A stretch of DNA of 64,000 nucleotides from Phaeotremella fagi (GCA_001599715.1 BCHU01000006.1:1160765-1224764), one strand, 5' to 3'; positions 45,721 through 56,789 are shown, counted from the stretch's first letter. The notes: generated from the sequence alone by a model not told the origin. A program made the numbers and translations.

Positions 45721-47952
45721 ATGAGAAACGAATATCCTACTTCATCCATCTATGAAACCATTATAATGTCAGAGAATATACACGATGATAACGACAATCC
45801 AAAAGAATCTTTAGCACCCTTACCAACATTCAAATCGAACCCCAAAAACCGTCATCTCTCACGATCAGCGGCGAAAAGAGAATCCGTTCAATTATTAGGA
45901 TCAATCAAAGATCTCCAATTGCATTTCGCGAGAGCTGGTTTAGTGGAACATAGATCAGGTGCTGGTGTCGGATTAAAATCGTTCGATCAAGGTCAAGAGA
46001 ATGTTGGACCTGATGTTGAGAGAAAATTGGATTCGGCGTCAAAAGAGAAATTACAACGTTGGAAAGCCTGGAAGGACGTTATTCTCGATCGTGTTGATCC
46101 TGCTTCAGCCAAATCTGAAGCTAAGATCATTGTTTCTTCAGTGAACGATGTCTGGGGACTGGGAGATGGTGTAGCAACGTCATCAAATACGACGTTAACC
46201 CAATCACCAATTTCACATTCCTTTGATTCTCTCGACCCACCCAACGATTCTTCGGAGATCCGAAAGAAATTCATTGGAACAGCTAAGAACATTCGACGAA
46301 TCCGTCAATTGACTTTATCGTTGACCACTCAGAATGGTATTCAGAACGGAAGAAGAGTTTCTAATCCGTCGATATCGACGGCTTCTAGACCTTTGGCAGC
46401 TCATAAGACTAGATTAGGGATTTCGACACCTTCGAGACCTGGTTTGAATGGGTTACCACCTAGAGCTGTTTCACTTGGTAACAACGGTTATACGACTCGA
46501 AAAGGTAGTTTACCTTTTGATGGGGTTGGGGTTGGGGTTGGGGTTGGGGTGGAGGGTGGGAGTGGTGATTTGGGTGAATTGAGGAAATTCGCGTTGGAGG
46601 TTTTGGGTTGTTTACGACATCTTGAAGAGAGGTTACGAATAGATGTTGAGGACAATAGATTGAATATTGTGACGAATTATGAGGATAACGAGAATGACAA
46701 CGACATCGACGAACGGGGATTCACCAATTCTCCTATAGCTGAAACTTCAACTGGATCTTCAATGGGTTTATCAGACGAAACGGCTCAAACATCTTTACGA
46801 TCTGATTCGAGTATCTCAGGATCGACCTCCATCTCTGGTTCAAGTAAACTACCGACTCAAGAGGAAGACGATCAATTGTATCTCATCGATGATGACGACG
46901 AATACAACTTAAACGCCCTCTCTGCTGTTGAAGACACGAAAGAAATCATGACTTGGGAAGAACGTTTAGAGCTCGATCCCAAAAATTACAAAATTCTATC
47001 AAACGATCAATGGCAAGTTGAAACTCAATCTACCAGAGAAAGTTTGAAGAAATGGTGTTCAGTGGTGAACAATATTTTCTTTGGTGATCTCGATCAAGTG
47101 GTTGATGGGGACACTCGTTCGATCTCTGAGAATGACATTTGGGTTGATGAAAGTCGATGGGAGGGGAAATCAATTGAAAGGATTCATCGTTTCTTGATCT
47201 CCCATTTATCTGGGAATTTGGATGATCTGTTACCTTCTTTCAATGATCGTGACGGTTTTCTATCAAGATTAGCGTGAGTCCATCCTTTTGACCATACAAT
47301 GGTATTTGTTCTTAAACTGACGTCGGTTGAACAAAAGCGATGGATACCTTCTTATTCAAGCTTATAACACTGTTCTAGCAGATTCACCTAGGGCTTGGGG
47401 TTTCATCCCGGAAGAAGATATTCATGATACACTAGGTTCATCGAGTACTTTTGCTTCACCTGCGTTGGACGATGGCAAAGGTAAAGAGAAAGAATGGACT
47501 TTTAGACGAGTTGGAAATTTAACTTGTTGGGCGGCGTTAGTTTTATTTTTGATCGGTTGAAAGTTGAACTGAGTTGATCGACTTTTAGAGCTTTACGTTT
47601 AAGATACAATTTACCGATTCGAATACCAGCATCTCAATTCACTCATCCATCGACTTTCTTACCCGTTCCCAATCAAAATACTTCGGGATCTTCGACAACG
47701 AGTTCTAAATTCACTCCAACATCGTCTCCAGCTCCTTCGACCAATTCTTCACCTGCCGTTGATTACTCATCTACCTTCCCTAATCCCAATCCACCCGCGA
47801 TTAAAATTGGAGGTAGGGAGGTGGAACGTATTGATTTCGATCCTTTGCTTGTGGCTAGAAAGGGGGAGGGTTGGGAGATGGTTTTGGAAGGTTTGTTGAG
47901 TAAATGGGTTGAGGTTGTTGCTAGAGAAGTTCGGGGTGATGTAAAAGTATAG
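45721..47952 (+). CDS. Large protein with N-terminal conserved segment and CH-like C-terminus
   Basis: Three exons: 45721-47273, about 47338-47534, and from about 47597. M17 (MSENIHDD) is an alternative start. The N-terminal segment reads SVQLLGSIKDLQLHFARAGL. The middle is disordered and acidic. The C-terminal part resembles a calponin-homology fold: WCSVVNNIFFGDLD, RLADGYLLIQAYNTVLADSP, RAWGFIPEEDIHD and FRRVGNLTCWAAALRLRYNL. CH domains bind actin or signalling partners; only the pattern supports this, so the function is tentative. A GGGGTT repeat in exon 1 encodes a Gly-Val run. I cannot give an ortholog name. Confidence 0.6.
46519..46553 (+). repeat. GGGGTT hexanucleotide repeat in coding sequence
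   Basis: Four to five GGGGTT units in a row encode Gly-Val repeats inside the CH-like gene. Four G-tracts separated by TT fit a G-quadruplex-forming pattern on the coding strand. Confidence 0.7.
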
Positions 47953-48154
47953 ATTGGTGGTTGTTTGTGTTGATTGATCACCTTATAGAATATATCATGC
48001 ATGTACGGACTACGTATCGGGGAATAACGTCCTTTGACGAGACTTCGGTCGTAGTCTTCTCTTCATACTGGATACAACTTGATCTCGTATTGTCTCATCG
48101 AATTTACGATATGACAACCATTCAATTGCAAACACTGAAAAAACTTTCAGAATC

Positions 48155-48769
48155 ATGTCTCTCGTTCACTCAAACTCAACAATAGAGTTAAGTGTTTGTG
48201 TAGTCTTAGATATAATAACCAAGAAAAAAGCTCAAGATCCAGAACTCTACACGAGTATCTACGTCTTCGATAACAACCAAAATTCAACTGAAGATTCTCG
48301 TCAAACGTTGGAATTCTTGTCAACTCGTATAAACACCCACAAAAGACTTTTACCAATGGTCCGACGAAGTTTCGATAACTTCTATCGTTTCAATCATGAT
48401 CTCAAATCAAGTGGTTTGATGACTTATCAAAAAATTTGTAAAGGTATCAACACAATCGTTAAATCCGCTTCAACTTCAATTTCCAAATCAACCAATACAA
48501 ACCTAAAGTCCACTATCCGATTTCACTGTTTGGAAAGAAATCAACCTTCTTGGACTGTTTCTGATGGTCAAGCCGTTCTCAGTTTTCATGCTGATGAGAC
48601 GAATCATGTTCTTTTGACCAACGATTTAGAAGAAAGTTTGGGTAAAATTTCTTTGATGGGTTTCAGTGTTTTGGGGAATATTTTCAAGGTTTATGAGATG
48701 AGTACGGTCGGGAGTCCTGTTATTGAATCTTATCTACGAGTTGGGATTCGTCGACCTAATGAAGACTAG
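48155..48769 (+). CDS. Family B orphan protein, copy 1
   Basis: Single-exon, 204 residues. N-terminal strand ELSVCVVLDIITKKK, then PELYTSIYVFDNN, a helix around GLMTYQKICKGINTIVKSA, the strand STIRFHCLERNQPSW, and a C-terminal strand region ESYLRVGIRRPNED. Pairs with the next gene: both have CVVLDI, PE-Y-S/T and a Gly-Leu/Phe-(Met/Leu)Thr helix start (SGLMTYQKIC versus SGFLTLLHIC). No known domain, signal or membrane helix. Same architecture type as family A (strand, helix, strand), but direct homology is not established. Confidence 0.6.
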   Translation: MSLVHSNSTIELSVCVVLDIITKKKAQDPELYTSIYVFDNNQNSTEDSRQTLEFLSTRINTHKRLLPMVRRSFDNFYRFNHDLKSSGLMTYQKICKGINTIVKSASTSISKSTNTNLKSTIRFHCLERNQPSWTVSDGQAVLSFHADETNHVLLTNDLEESLGKISLMGFSVLGNIFKVYEMSTVGSPVIESYLRVGIRRPNED

Positions 48770-48941
48770 AGAATTTGGTAGAGTTTGATATTGTATTGGC
48801 GGTCTGTTAAATGAATCCATGTAATTTTGCTGACTTTGAATAATCCTTTCTCCGTCAACGTATGAGAAGACGATTAAGAAATTTTTATAACTCTCATCAA
48901 TATTTTTCACCCACTTTCATACATTCAATCAGATTTTCATT

Positions 48942-49634
48942 ATGTCTAATACAGAAATAACCACCTCTCCCACATCTCCCACTTTTGACAAAACCCTCCA
49001 ATTCTGCGTCGTCCTCGATATCGTTAAACTCGGTAGAGCCTTAGAACCCGAAGCTTATTTCAGTGTCACAGCAGTACCAGAAGAAACCCCCGAACACAGT
49101 AAGGTACTCTATAAAATCCCCGATTTCAAAGAGGTACAATCAACGTTCGAAAGTCATCGTCGACGCAAATCCACGCATCCCATAAAGAAATCAGGTTTCC
49201 TGACTTTACTTCATATCTGTCAAGAAATGATGTCCGCAGTTGATCAACCGTCTAAAATACAATTTTTATCTATCAAGGATTCACTAGGTAATTATGAATT
49301 GTTGCCGGAAAAGGAATTCCCTCGACTCAGTTATCAGCCTTCAACACTCTCAGGTCGCATAATCTATGACAAACGTTATTCGTTTGAACAAATGGATCAT
49401 CTGTTTGGACATTATATCATACCTCAAGAAATCCTTTTCGATGTTCCTGAGCTTCTCAAGGAGACGGATATTGAGCGTTACACCAGATTCACAATCCGGC
49501 CTTCTTCAGTGTGGTTCATTAAGAAGGGCTTGAGGGTTACTAATGGGGCAAAAGGAAGCTATGAAGGAGAGTGTTCTTGGGCTGAGGTCAAGGAGGAGGA
49601 GATGGAGGAGGAGGAGGAAGAGGAGGGGGAGTAG
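48942..49634 (+). CDS. Family B orphan protein, copy 2, with polyglutamate tail
   Basis: Single-exon, 230 residues. Motifs shared with copy 1: LQFCVVLDIVKLGRA, PEAYFSVTAVPEE, SGFLTLLHICQEMMSA, SKIQFLSIKDS. The C-terminus has RYTRFTIRPSSVWF (the equivalent of SYLRVGIRRP in copy 1) and then an added acidic tail: AEVKEEEMEEEEEEEGE, where VKEE (216-219) is a psi-K-x-E motif followed by a Glu run. The GAG-rich DNA of this tail (49592-49634) creates an antisense serine-rich ORF that is not real. Function unknown. Confidence 0.6.
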   Translation: MSNTEITTSPTSPTFDKTLQFCVVLDIVKLGRALEPEAYFSVTAVPEETPEHSKVLYKIPDFKEVQSTFESHRRRKSTHPIKKSGFLTLLHICQEMMSAVDQPSKIQFLSIKDSLGNYELLPEKEFPRLSYQPSTLSGRIIYDKRYSFEQMDHLFGHYIIPQEILFDVPELLKETDIERYTRFTIRPSSVWFIKKGLRVTNGAKGSYEGECSWAEVKEEEMEEEEEEEGE

Positions 49635-50016
49635 AAGACTCGATTCTCTTTTGGCGATGGCATTGGGTCCACGTACTTATGTATAGAGATGCATTCAAGA
49701 AAGAAAAGAAAACACCCACACAGAAAAATGTTTCCTGAATCTGCAAAGGCTCCATGAACAATCCCAACTGACTTTCTGACTTCCAAAGTGGAGTGTTGGG
49801 GTCTTCCAGAAGACTGCTTTCTTATCAATCTTTATCCCGATTATCCCAGACCTCGGTGGCATCCTTTATGGCTCCACAGTGTTTGTCATTGTGAAGGAAA
49901 TTGAACTCGTTTGATATCGGTGCTGAATTGGAAATTTGTAACTTATCCTCTCTGGAGGAGAACATTTATTCTTTACTTTTACATCCATCCTGCGGATAAG
50001 AAATACCAAATCAAAC
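49635..50016. other. Intergenic within the family B island
   Basis: About 380 bases, nothing recognised. Confidence 0.5.
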
Positions 50017-50448
50017 ATAGCAGAACCTTCAACTCTCTCTACAAGTGCCACAGAGACGATTTGCGTCTGTCCCGTTCTCGATATGATTTTCAGAGAAGAC
50101 CCCAACCGACCAGAACTTCACGTTCGTCTTCTTGCGCCTCCACAAGACTCACTCTCTATCAGTGTTCAAGAAACACTAATTCAACTCATCGAAGGTGGAA
50201 CGATGGCGAGTTCAGTTAATACCAGGTATCAAGAGGCTTGTTCGAAAACGGGCAGTCCTGCCACAGCTGGTCTTTTGGCAATGTGCGAGATCTTCAAACA
50301 CGTGAACTCAGTAGAGAAGTCAAAGGAGGGTTCGATGAAAATCAACTATTCGGTTGTGGCAGAGTATGAACCTTCGTACACTGATTGTGATGGAGATTCG
50401 TCACCTGGTTTCAGCATGGAGACTGATAGATTTATTGGGTATCCGTAA
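50017..50448 (+). pseudogene. Family B orphan, decayed copy 3 lacking the start codon
   Basis: The frame from 50017 reads IAEPSTLSTSATETICVCPV then LDMIF, with CVCPVLDM in the position of CVVLDI of copies 1 and 2. Upstream the frame is open but has no ATG; at the expected start the codon is ATA (50017-50019). Further motifs: RPELHVRLL (like PEAYFSV), AGLLAMCEIFKHVNSVEK (like GFLTLLHICQEMMSAV), SMKINYSVVAEYE. It stops at 50448, shorter than its siblings, without the C-terminal strand region. An internal ATG at 50083 could still give 121 residues. I read it as a degenerating copy; a short functional protein is possible. Confidence 0.5.
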
Positions 50449-51091
50449 GAAAGTGACACCGTCAAGTGGGGGGAACTAGATGGGGTTCTCGCGTTGCTAC
50501 TGCCTTACTTGAGCACCTACAAGCTAAACACACAACAAAGAACCGATACCGATTTATACTGTAATTTTAGTGTTAGATCTCCCTAGGTATTTTCTGTAGA
50601 TTTAGAAAGGATCAAAATCCTTTCTTGGAGGTGCGTCGTGGCGGCTTGGCAAAGTGTCTATTATTTTTCTTTAGAATCATTGGCTTTAATAGAAGAAATA
50701 TATGCACCCCTTTTTGTTGTAAGTATATGCCATCTTCTTCTTTATTATCACACGTAGAAACTTATGTTTATCTCAGTAATTATTGGTAAATTATGTTGTT
50801 TGTACTGACTGGGTAACGTTAGGTGACAAATTGTGAATTGAGAATTGCCACTTTATCACTTTGTTTCATCCGATCGACCAAAAATGTCTTGAATCTAAAT
50901 ACATACATTCAGTTGTCGAACTTAATAGTTTTTAATCTTCATCCAGAATAATGCATCCGTTCTGCTCATACAGGCCGAGATCGACCATCAAGTGGAACAG
51001 TGTGGATACAATGAGACTGACCATCAAAAAATATCAACACTTCGTCATTTACACATATGTTTAAAATCTTCATCAACTTTGTCTAACAGCA
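50449..51091. other. Intergenic between the family B island and the GPCR
   Basis: About 640 AT-rich bases with no gene recognised. Confidence 0.55.
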
Positions 51092-52983
51092 ATGAGTGAC
51101 AATAGCACAACGGATCCTTCGGATTCTGTGGTTGGTGTAGGAGATACCTTGACAGATCTTCAGATACAGGTAGCAGTTACTGGTGGTGTAGTCCTTGCAG
51201 CTATAACTTTAGCGGTCGTGATATATGTTTTAATCGGAGCTGCTTGGGCTTATCGAAATCAACATGCTCGACAATGTTTCGATCGACTATCGTTCAGATT
51301 GATGTTATGGACGATGGGATCTGAGATAATCTATAGCTCGGCTTACATTGCTGTGCGTACTATAAATTCATCATCATTTGTTCTCACTCCTCTCAACGTT
51401 TCCCACGCTTCTGCAAGGTGATCATTACTGATTCTCGAATTAGTCAGCATATGTTGATGGATCGCCCTGTGCAGCGGCTATATATTTCCAACTTTCTTCG
51501 ATGATTACGTGAGTCATACAGGTCTCGTATATGAACAAATGCTTATGATCACCTTAACAGAGCCAACATGTTCTGCATGTTTATCGCCGTCAACCTCTGT
51601 TTGGTCATACGCTTTCAACTTGACCCAGTCGCAATGGGTCTCGAGAAGTGGTACATAGGACTATCTATCGGTCTCGGTCTAGGAATCGAAATCGTACCCG
51701 CTTCGTTGAAGTGGTTTGGGTCGGACGTCGTGAATGATTCCTGGTAGGTTTTTAGGCTGTGAATTTGGAGATTTCTAGCTTACGTGGAAACCCTTCAGCT
51801 GGTTCACTGAGAGTGTGTATTCTCCTCTTCATTAAATTTTTGAGTTGTACCTTGGCTGAGTAGTTTTATTAGTTGATCCAAATACAAGGGTCAGAGATTT
51901 TATTTTAGCCATTGTAAGCTTCACAATGCTCTTGTTCGTCATTTCAACTGATCTCCTTGGGGTCGTTATCAGCACCTCTGGCAGATCCTTTCTTCGGTGA
52001 TACCGTCAATCGCTGTGATAATGGTGAGCTACGCCGTACATCATCCAAGAAAAGCTCTTCACTGATTGAGCGGTGTTCAGACTTTGACAACCTTATTCCG
52101 TCGAAGTCGGGATACGTCTCGCATCATGATGGGACCCAACAACTCCCAGAACACATGCCCACGAAAAAGACTCACTGGGAAATTTTTATGCAAGTTGAAA
52201 CGAGGACGAGGGTGCTGCAGGAATTTGAAAGCGCGCCATTCGTTGAATCAGCTGCAGGATAATCTCAGTCGAGTTGCTGTGCGGATTGCAATGTATCCTA
52301 CCGTTCTCATCGTTCTAAATGTGATCATTTCGTGTAAGTTTTCCTTATGACAATACCGTGCGGGACGATTGCTTATGATCGATCACCAGGGGGAGACCTC
52401 TACTTCAGTGTTTACTCCGTAAGGACGATGGCAGACACCTTTCTTTGGGAACTCTATAGCTTGCTTTACGCTTCTCGTGGTACTTTCATAGCTTTGGTAG
52501 GTGAACTACACGTCTCCCATTCTAAACAGTGATAGCTTGGTATTTTTGTGGACACAAATTTGAGGAAGGTAGGATTTCGAAAAAAGTAAAAAGCTGACAT
52601 TGTAGGGTATGCGAATTGCTTGGAGAGAGAGACACGGCAATTTGCTCTCCTCATGGGATTGTGAAGTAAGTTACAATTTTCTGGCTGTCAGTCGTCGCTG
52701 ATCCTTGACTCAGAGGATGACTGTATCGATCGCTGATATCGATCATGATCTTCCCTTGGGAGCCGAGAATGACATGTTCGACTTCAAGGATATCTTTGCG
52801 ATAGGACCTCCTATCACTTCCCACCTTCATGTTGATATCTCGGGAAAAGGTACTCCAGACACTGAACAATCCGACTTACCGTCGACCGAGCCGTTGGTAA
52901 CTCAAAAGCGACCAGTGTTGCAAGGTCGAAAGGCTAGTAAGGAACATGTAATGAGAGCAGAGGAAAAGCTTAAACGAATGTGA
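51092..52983 (+). CDS. Git3/cAMP-receptor-like G protein-coupled receptor
   Basis: Assembled from about nine exons; seven hydrophobic segments emerge. TM1 is VAVTGGVVLAAITLAVVIYV, TM2 SFRLMLWTMGSEIIYSSAYI, TM3 around ITANMFCMFIAVNLCLVIRF, TM4 YIGLSIGLGLGIEIVPASL, then an extracellular CWFTEIDPNTR loop, TM5 LWQILSSVIPSIAVIM, a basic third cytosolic loop (RKRLTGKFLCKLKRGRG), TM6 RIAMYPTVLIVLNVIIS and TM7 FLWELYSLLYASRGTFIAL. The C-terminal tail is soluble and acidic then basic. Short acidic N-terminus outside. This matches fungal nutrient-sensing receptors of the Git3/Gpr type that act on the Galpha-cAMP pathway. The ligand is unknown. Introns at ~51816-51871, 51911-51969 and 52012-52071 were chosen by frame and TM continuity. 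Confidence 0.78.
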
Positions 52984-53270
52984 CTGTATTTTTAATCAAG
53001 GCCAGAGTGTTTGTGTTATTATTCTATGTAAATGGGTATCTGTTTTTTTCCCAAGTTATCAAGAAAGTTTGCATCATTTACCAACACCACTTTTTGATTC
53101 TGAAATCCAAACTCTCTGCATGTTCTCGCGTCAATTCAGTCACTGTACAGTACACATCTCCACAGCATTCCCATGCATCAACTCGTGTATTGTATCTCCA
53201 TCTATCCCCAAACCTCACTCATATTTCTAAAGATAACAATTCCCTCTGACTGCTCCTTGTTCCAGGCATT

Positions 53271-54032
53271 CTAAACTTGTCTCATTCCACCGTCAATAGC
53301 AAGATCGACACCGGTAATGAAGGAACTTTCATCAGAAGCGAGGAACAGAACAGTAGCTGCGACTTCTTCTGGTTGGCCGATACGACCGATAGGTGTTTGT
53401 GAGGTGTACTGAGCGGCTGCTTGTTCAATCTGATCGGGGGTGAGACCAGCGGTAGCCAAAGCCGATGTTGCAATCTGACCTGGACTGATCGAATTGACTC
53501 GAATGTGACGATCTTTGAGTTCTAATGTCCAGCTTCTAGCGAAACTTCGAACAGCGGCTTTACTGGCACCGTAAGCGCTCAAACCTGGTACACCCATTTG
53601 ATTCGAGATTGAAGAATTCAAGATGATCGATCCACCGTTTTTGAAAAGTGGGAGAGCTTTTTGAACAGTGAAGAAAACACCTTTAACGTTGACGTTGAAT
53701 GTTTTATCGAAATCTTCTGGGGTGGCAACCTCGAGTGGGGAGAAGATACCTGCTCCGGCGTTGGCGAAGAGTATGTCGATTTGACCGTGTTTTTCATCGA
53801 CGACTTTGAAGAGCTTGTCGAGATCTTCTAAACGTGAGACGTCACCTACTACAGTGGTGATGTTGTTTTTGATCAATGATTCGGCTTCTTTGAGCTCTGA
53901 TTCTCTTCGACCTGTGATGACTACTTGTGCACCTTCTTCAACGAGACGTTTGGCGGTAGCTAAACCAATTCCGCTACTTCCACCTGTAACTACTGCCACT
54001 TTACCAGCTAATTTGAGTGTGTTGGATGACAT
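53271..54032 (-). CDS. Short-chain dehydrogenase/reductase, classical type
   Basis: Single-exon, 253 residues, ATG at 54032. Classical SDR motifs: VAVVTGGSSGIGLATAKRL (TGxxxGIG), FANAGAG (NAG), the catalytic set SIILNSSISNQMG and SAYGASKAAVRSFARSW (YxxxK), VNSISPGQIAT, and GQPEEVAATVLFLASDESSF with GVDLAIDGGM at the C-terminus. It resembles bacterial-type 3-oxoacyl-ACP reductase/glucose 1-dehydrogenase-like SDRs; an Arg-containing GRRE after strand 2 suggests NADP(H). Substrate unknown. It is the only long conserved enzyme gene in the window apart from the IF-3 gene without an intron, which raises the possibility of horizontal origin. Confidence 0.92.
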   Translation of the reverse strand: MSSNTLKLAGKVAVVTGGSSGIGLATAKRLVEEGAQVVITGRRESELKEAESLIKNNITTVVGDVSRLEDLDKLFKVVDEKHGQIDILFANAGAGIFSPLEVATPEDFDKTFNVNVKGVFFTVQKALPLFKNGGSIILNSSISNQMGVPGLSAYGASKAAVRSFARSWTLELKDRHIRVNSISPGQIATSALATAGLTPDQIEQAAAQYTSQTPIGRIGQPEEVAATVLFLASDESSFITGVDLAIDGGMRQV

Positions 54033-54789
54033 TGTATGTTGTTTTGTTTGGATAAGAGGGTCGAGCTTTCTGTTGAGCTATTATATCAGTCTCAGAGTAT
54101 CTCTGTATCGACTACTTTGTATCGACTACTTACGTTTCGTTTGGTAGTCTGATTTACTGAATTGGATAGACTATTTCTCGAGGAAAGAGCTGCCACTTTA
54201 TACGTTTTGCGCTGACTTATCGGCCGGCGGGCTGACCAAGCAATTTTAGATACATGATCTTGGTACGAGTCTAAACATGGGAATCACTGTCGATCAAATT
54301 TTGACAACCGCCGGGCTTACCAAGCTTTCTCAACGTCAGTCAGGTCATAAATTTAATGGATAGATAGATTGGAGCCATGGTGGTACTAAGGTTAGTGTAT
54401 AAACTGATGGAGCGACACACGAATCAGTTGTGGCACTGGACATTGGGCTAATCTGAAATTCGATTTTCTCGTGGTTTCGATGAAAACCTTTCTGCTTTGT
54501 CAGCTTGCTGCATTTGATTGATTGATAGTCCATTAGAATTCATTGACTGCTATCTTTTTTGATAAAATCATGTTTATTAAATGTAGTATTGGTACTTTCG
54601 ACGTTTTCGGGATCTGCTGAACCCTTTTTTGCCTACTTTATCTCTTCTGTCGTCTCATGCTGAAAGACCATCCTTTGTAGAGGCGTCTTCTACCAATAAC
54701 GGATGATCAAATAAGACTTCTCTCAACAGTTATTGTCTTTGTGTTTTCTCTCTCTTTTATCATTTCCCTCGCCACCTCAAATCGACAAC
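54033..54789. other. Intergenic
   Basis: SDR promoter on the left, with the near-duplicate GTATCGACTACTT at 54108-54132, and the family C promoter on the right, pyrimidine-rich before 54790. No gene seen. Confidence 0.55.
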
Positions 54790-55452
54790 ATGGAAGATTA
54801 CAACCCCTCCGCCAACGATATGGCATGTCTTGACAATACCGCAGACAGTACCCTCCAAGAATACAATTTTGGTGTTGATATCGATGCCCTTTTATTCAAC
54901 TTAACCAGCGAAAATCAAGAGCCCGCTCACGCCGATGTTCATGTGGGACTTTTCATCGACGAAATCGAACAAGATGGTCGCACACAAGCACACGTACTCG
55001 CCATAAGAAGCGTCTTCGGATTGTCAGAGGTTTGTGATAGAATTCGGGAGAAACTTATAGGAGATTTAATCATACCTGGTGTCAGAACCCCTAAAAAACC
55101 TGTTCCACAGGCTTCATGGCTCAGAAGGGAGAGAAGTAAAGGGGATAGTATGAGAAGATTGTTGAGTGGGTGCAAGGAAGTTGAGAGACAAATAAAAAAC
55201 CTAGTCGAGGATCATGAGAGTTTTTCAGTTTATTTTCATTCTATCGAACAAAATTCTACCGAATGGGATAAATCTGCACCTTCAATATTGGGTTACAGAT
55301 TTTCTCAACTCGCCTTCAGATGTTTCCCCGATCATTGGGATCCAGACACTATCGATGAAAATACTTTAAACGAAAATTTTACGGTTCAGAGACTCAAAGT
55401 TCCTCTTGGTAGTAATCTTACTTCTTACTATCGAGTTTCAATCGCTCCTTAG
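54790..55452 (+). CDS. Family C orphan protein, copy 1
   Basis: Single-exon, 220 residues from ATG 54790. The pyrimidine-rich upstream in-frame part is read as 5' UTR. Features: acidic N-terminus, strand HADVHVGLFIDEIE, helix SMRRLLSGCKEVERQIKNLV, strand ESFSVYFHSIEQNS, strand GYRFSQLAFRCFPDHWD, then DTIDENTLNENFTVQRLKVP and GSNLTSYYRVSIAP at the end. Paralogous to the next gene over its full C-terminal two thirds. No recognised domain, signal peptide or TM helix. Confidence 0.62.
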   Translation: MEDYNPSANDMACLDNTADSTLQEYNFGVDIDALLFNLTSENQEPAHADVHVGLFIDEIEQDGRTQAHVLAIRSVFGLSEVCDRIREKLIGDLIIPGVRTPKKPVPQASWLRRERSKGDSMRRLLSGCKEVERQIKNLVEDHESFSVYFHSIEQNSTEWDKSAPSILGYRFSQLAFRCFPDHWDPDTIDENTLNENFTVQRLKVPLGSNLTSYYRVSIAP

Positions 55453-55913
55453 TACGGTGTGGGCTTCTCCTTGGTCGTTCTTTGGAGAGTGAGAAGTTGT
55501 GGCGATAGGGTTGGAAAAACAGAATGTAGTTTTGAGATTGAAGATGAATGTTTTTATAGTTGGCGTGAACATGCAAACTCCTCTCATCGTGATAAAATTT
55601 CAACCGTCACCACCAAGACAGGCAGTACACAGTCTTCATTTTGAAGCTGACTTCTGAGGTCATACTGTATGTGAAATTTAATGTTCCTTACATTATCGTC
55701 GCACTTGCATACCTAGAAAATATACCGAATACAAGTTAATGTCTTCCAAGCAGGCCTTCTATCTGGCTCCAACAATGCCTGCTCCACAAAATGTTGCTAC
55801 CTTTGTTTGTCGCCTTCTGGTCACAGTATATGGGTACTTCATTTGTTTCTCTCCTTTTCCTCTTTCGAACTTCCTACCATCAACCAAGTATCACCCTCAA
55901 ACTCGTCAGATCA
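55453..55913. other. Intergenic between the two family C genes
   Basis: Contains an upstream in-frame extension of copy 2 (ATG at 55739) that reads like a pyrimidine-rich leader, not protein. No other gene. Confidence 0.5.
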
Positions 55914-56494
55914 TGAGTGTTTCCGATAAATACATCAAACTGGAGGACGACTCCTCTTCGAATGATAGTACGCCCACAGAAATTCATTTAGACATGGTGT
56001 TTGATTTCTCCTGCAAGACTTCAAAAGAACGTCGAAGTCGACTCCGAATAGTCAGATACGGTGATAGCAATTCAAAGACATTTGAGAACATAAAAGAAAG
56101 CTATGATCTCAAAATCAGAAGCGGAGAAGTTGGAGTCGATATTCACAGATATACAGTCGGTACAGATTGTAGAAGAGAAGATGGTCGGTTGAAAGTCATG
56201 CGAGGTTTCTTAGAAGGCTGTCAAACACTTCAAAGAGATATGGCTGCTGGTCACGAAGACGTTTCGTTTTATTTCCATTCTGTTCAAGAGAATTTGATCA
56301 AGATGAAAGAGAAGCATCCTTCGATGATCGACTGTACTTTCTCTCTAACCTCTTTCAGAACGATCCCGTTGGATTGGAGAGCGGAGACTGTAGACGAAAA
56401 GACGCTGAAGGAGAATTTCACTGTCGAAGAACTTAGCCTTCCGCAGGGTAGTAATTTGGAGTGGTATTATAGGGTCAGTATCAAACCCCAATGA
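55914..56494 (+). CDS. Family C orphan protein, copy 2
   Basis: Single-exon, 193 residues from ATG 55914 (an upstream ATG at 55739 would add a hydrophobic leader; copy 1 suggests this is 5' UTR). N-terminal SDKYIKLEDDSSSNDS contains IKLEDD (residues 8-13), a negative-charge-dependent SUMO acceptor-like site. The rest parallels copy 1: MRGFLEGCQTLQRDM versus MRRLLSGCKEVERQI, DVSFYFHSVQEN versus SFSVYFHSIEQN, AETVDEKTLKENFTVEELSL versus DTIDENTLNENFTVQRLKV, and the end GSNLEWYYRVSI versus GSNLTSYYRVSI. Clearly a tandem duplicate. Function unknown. Confidence 0.62.
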
Positions 56495-56789
56495 TCTCTG
56501 TTTTGACCGATGGATGTGATGAAAGTTCTGTACTGTAGATGAATCAGTTTGTTATACCGAAATGTATTTCCTTTCTTTGAGAGTTTTCGCAGTTTCTGGG
56601 TTTGGAACTGATTGGCATTGGTCGATGGATTTATGGATGTGTTGAGTGATTGTCGAATTATTCGGGGCTTGAAAGGAGATCATTGTATGCAATGAAAAGT
56701 GAGTTTATGAAAGTAAATGATGCATGTTTAAATGAGGTGTTACTGCAAATTGTCGATCGTCCACGGACACTAGTCCGAACATGTTCAAT

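Noticed and set aside
49559..49828. Serine-rich minus-strand ORF
   Set aside because: Antisense of the polyglutamate tail of family B copy 2.
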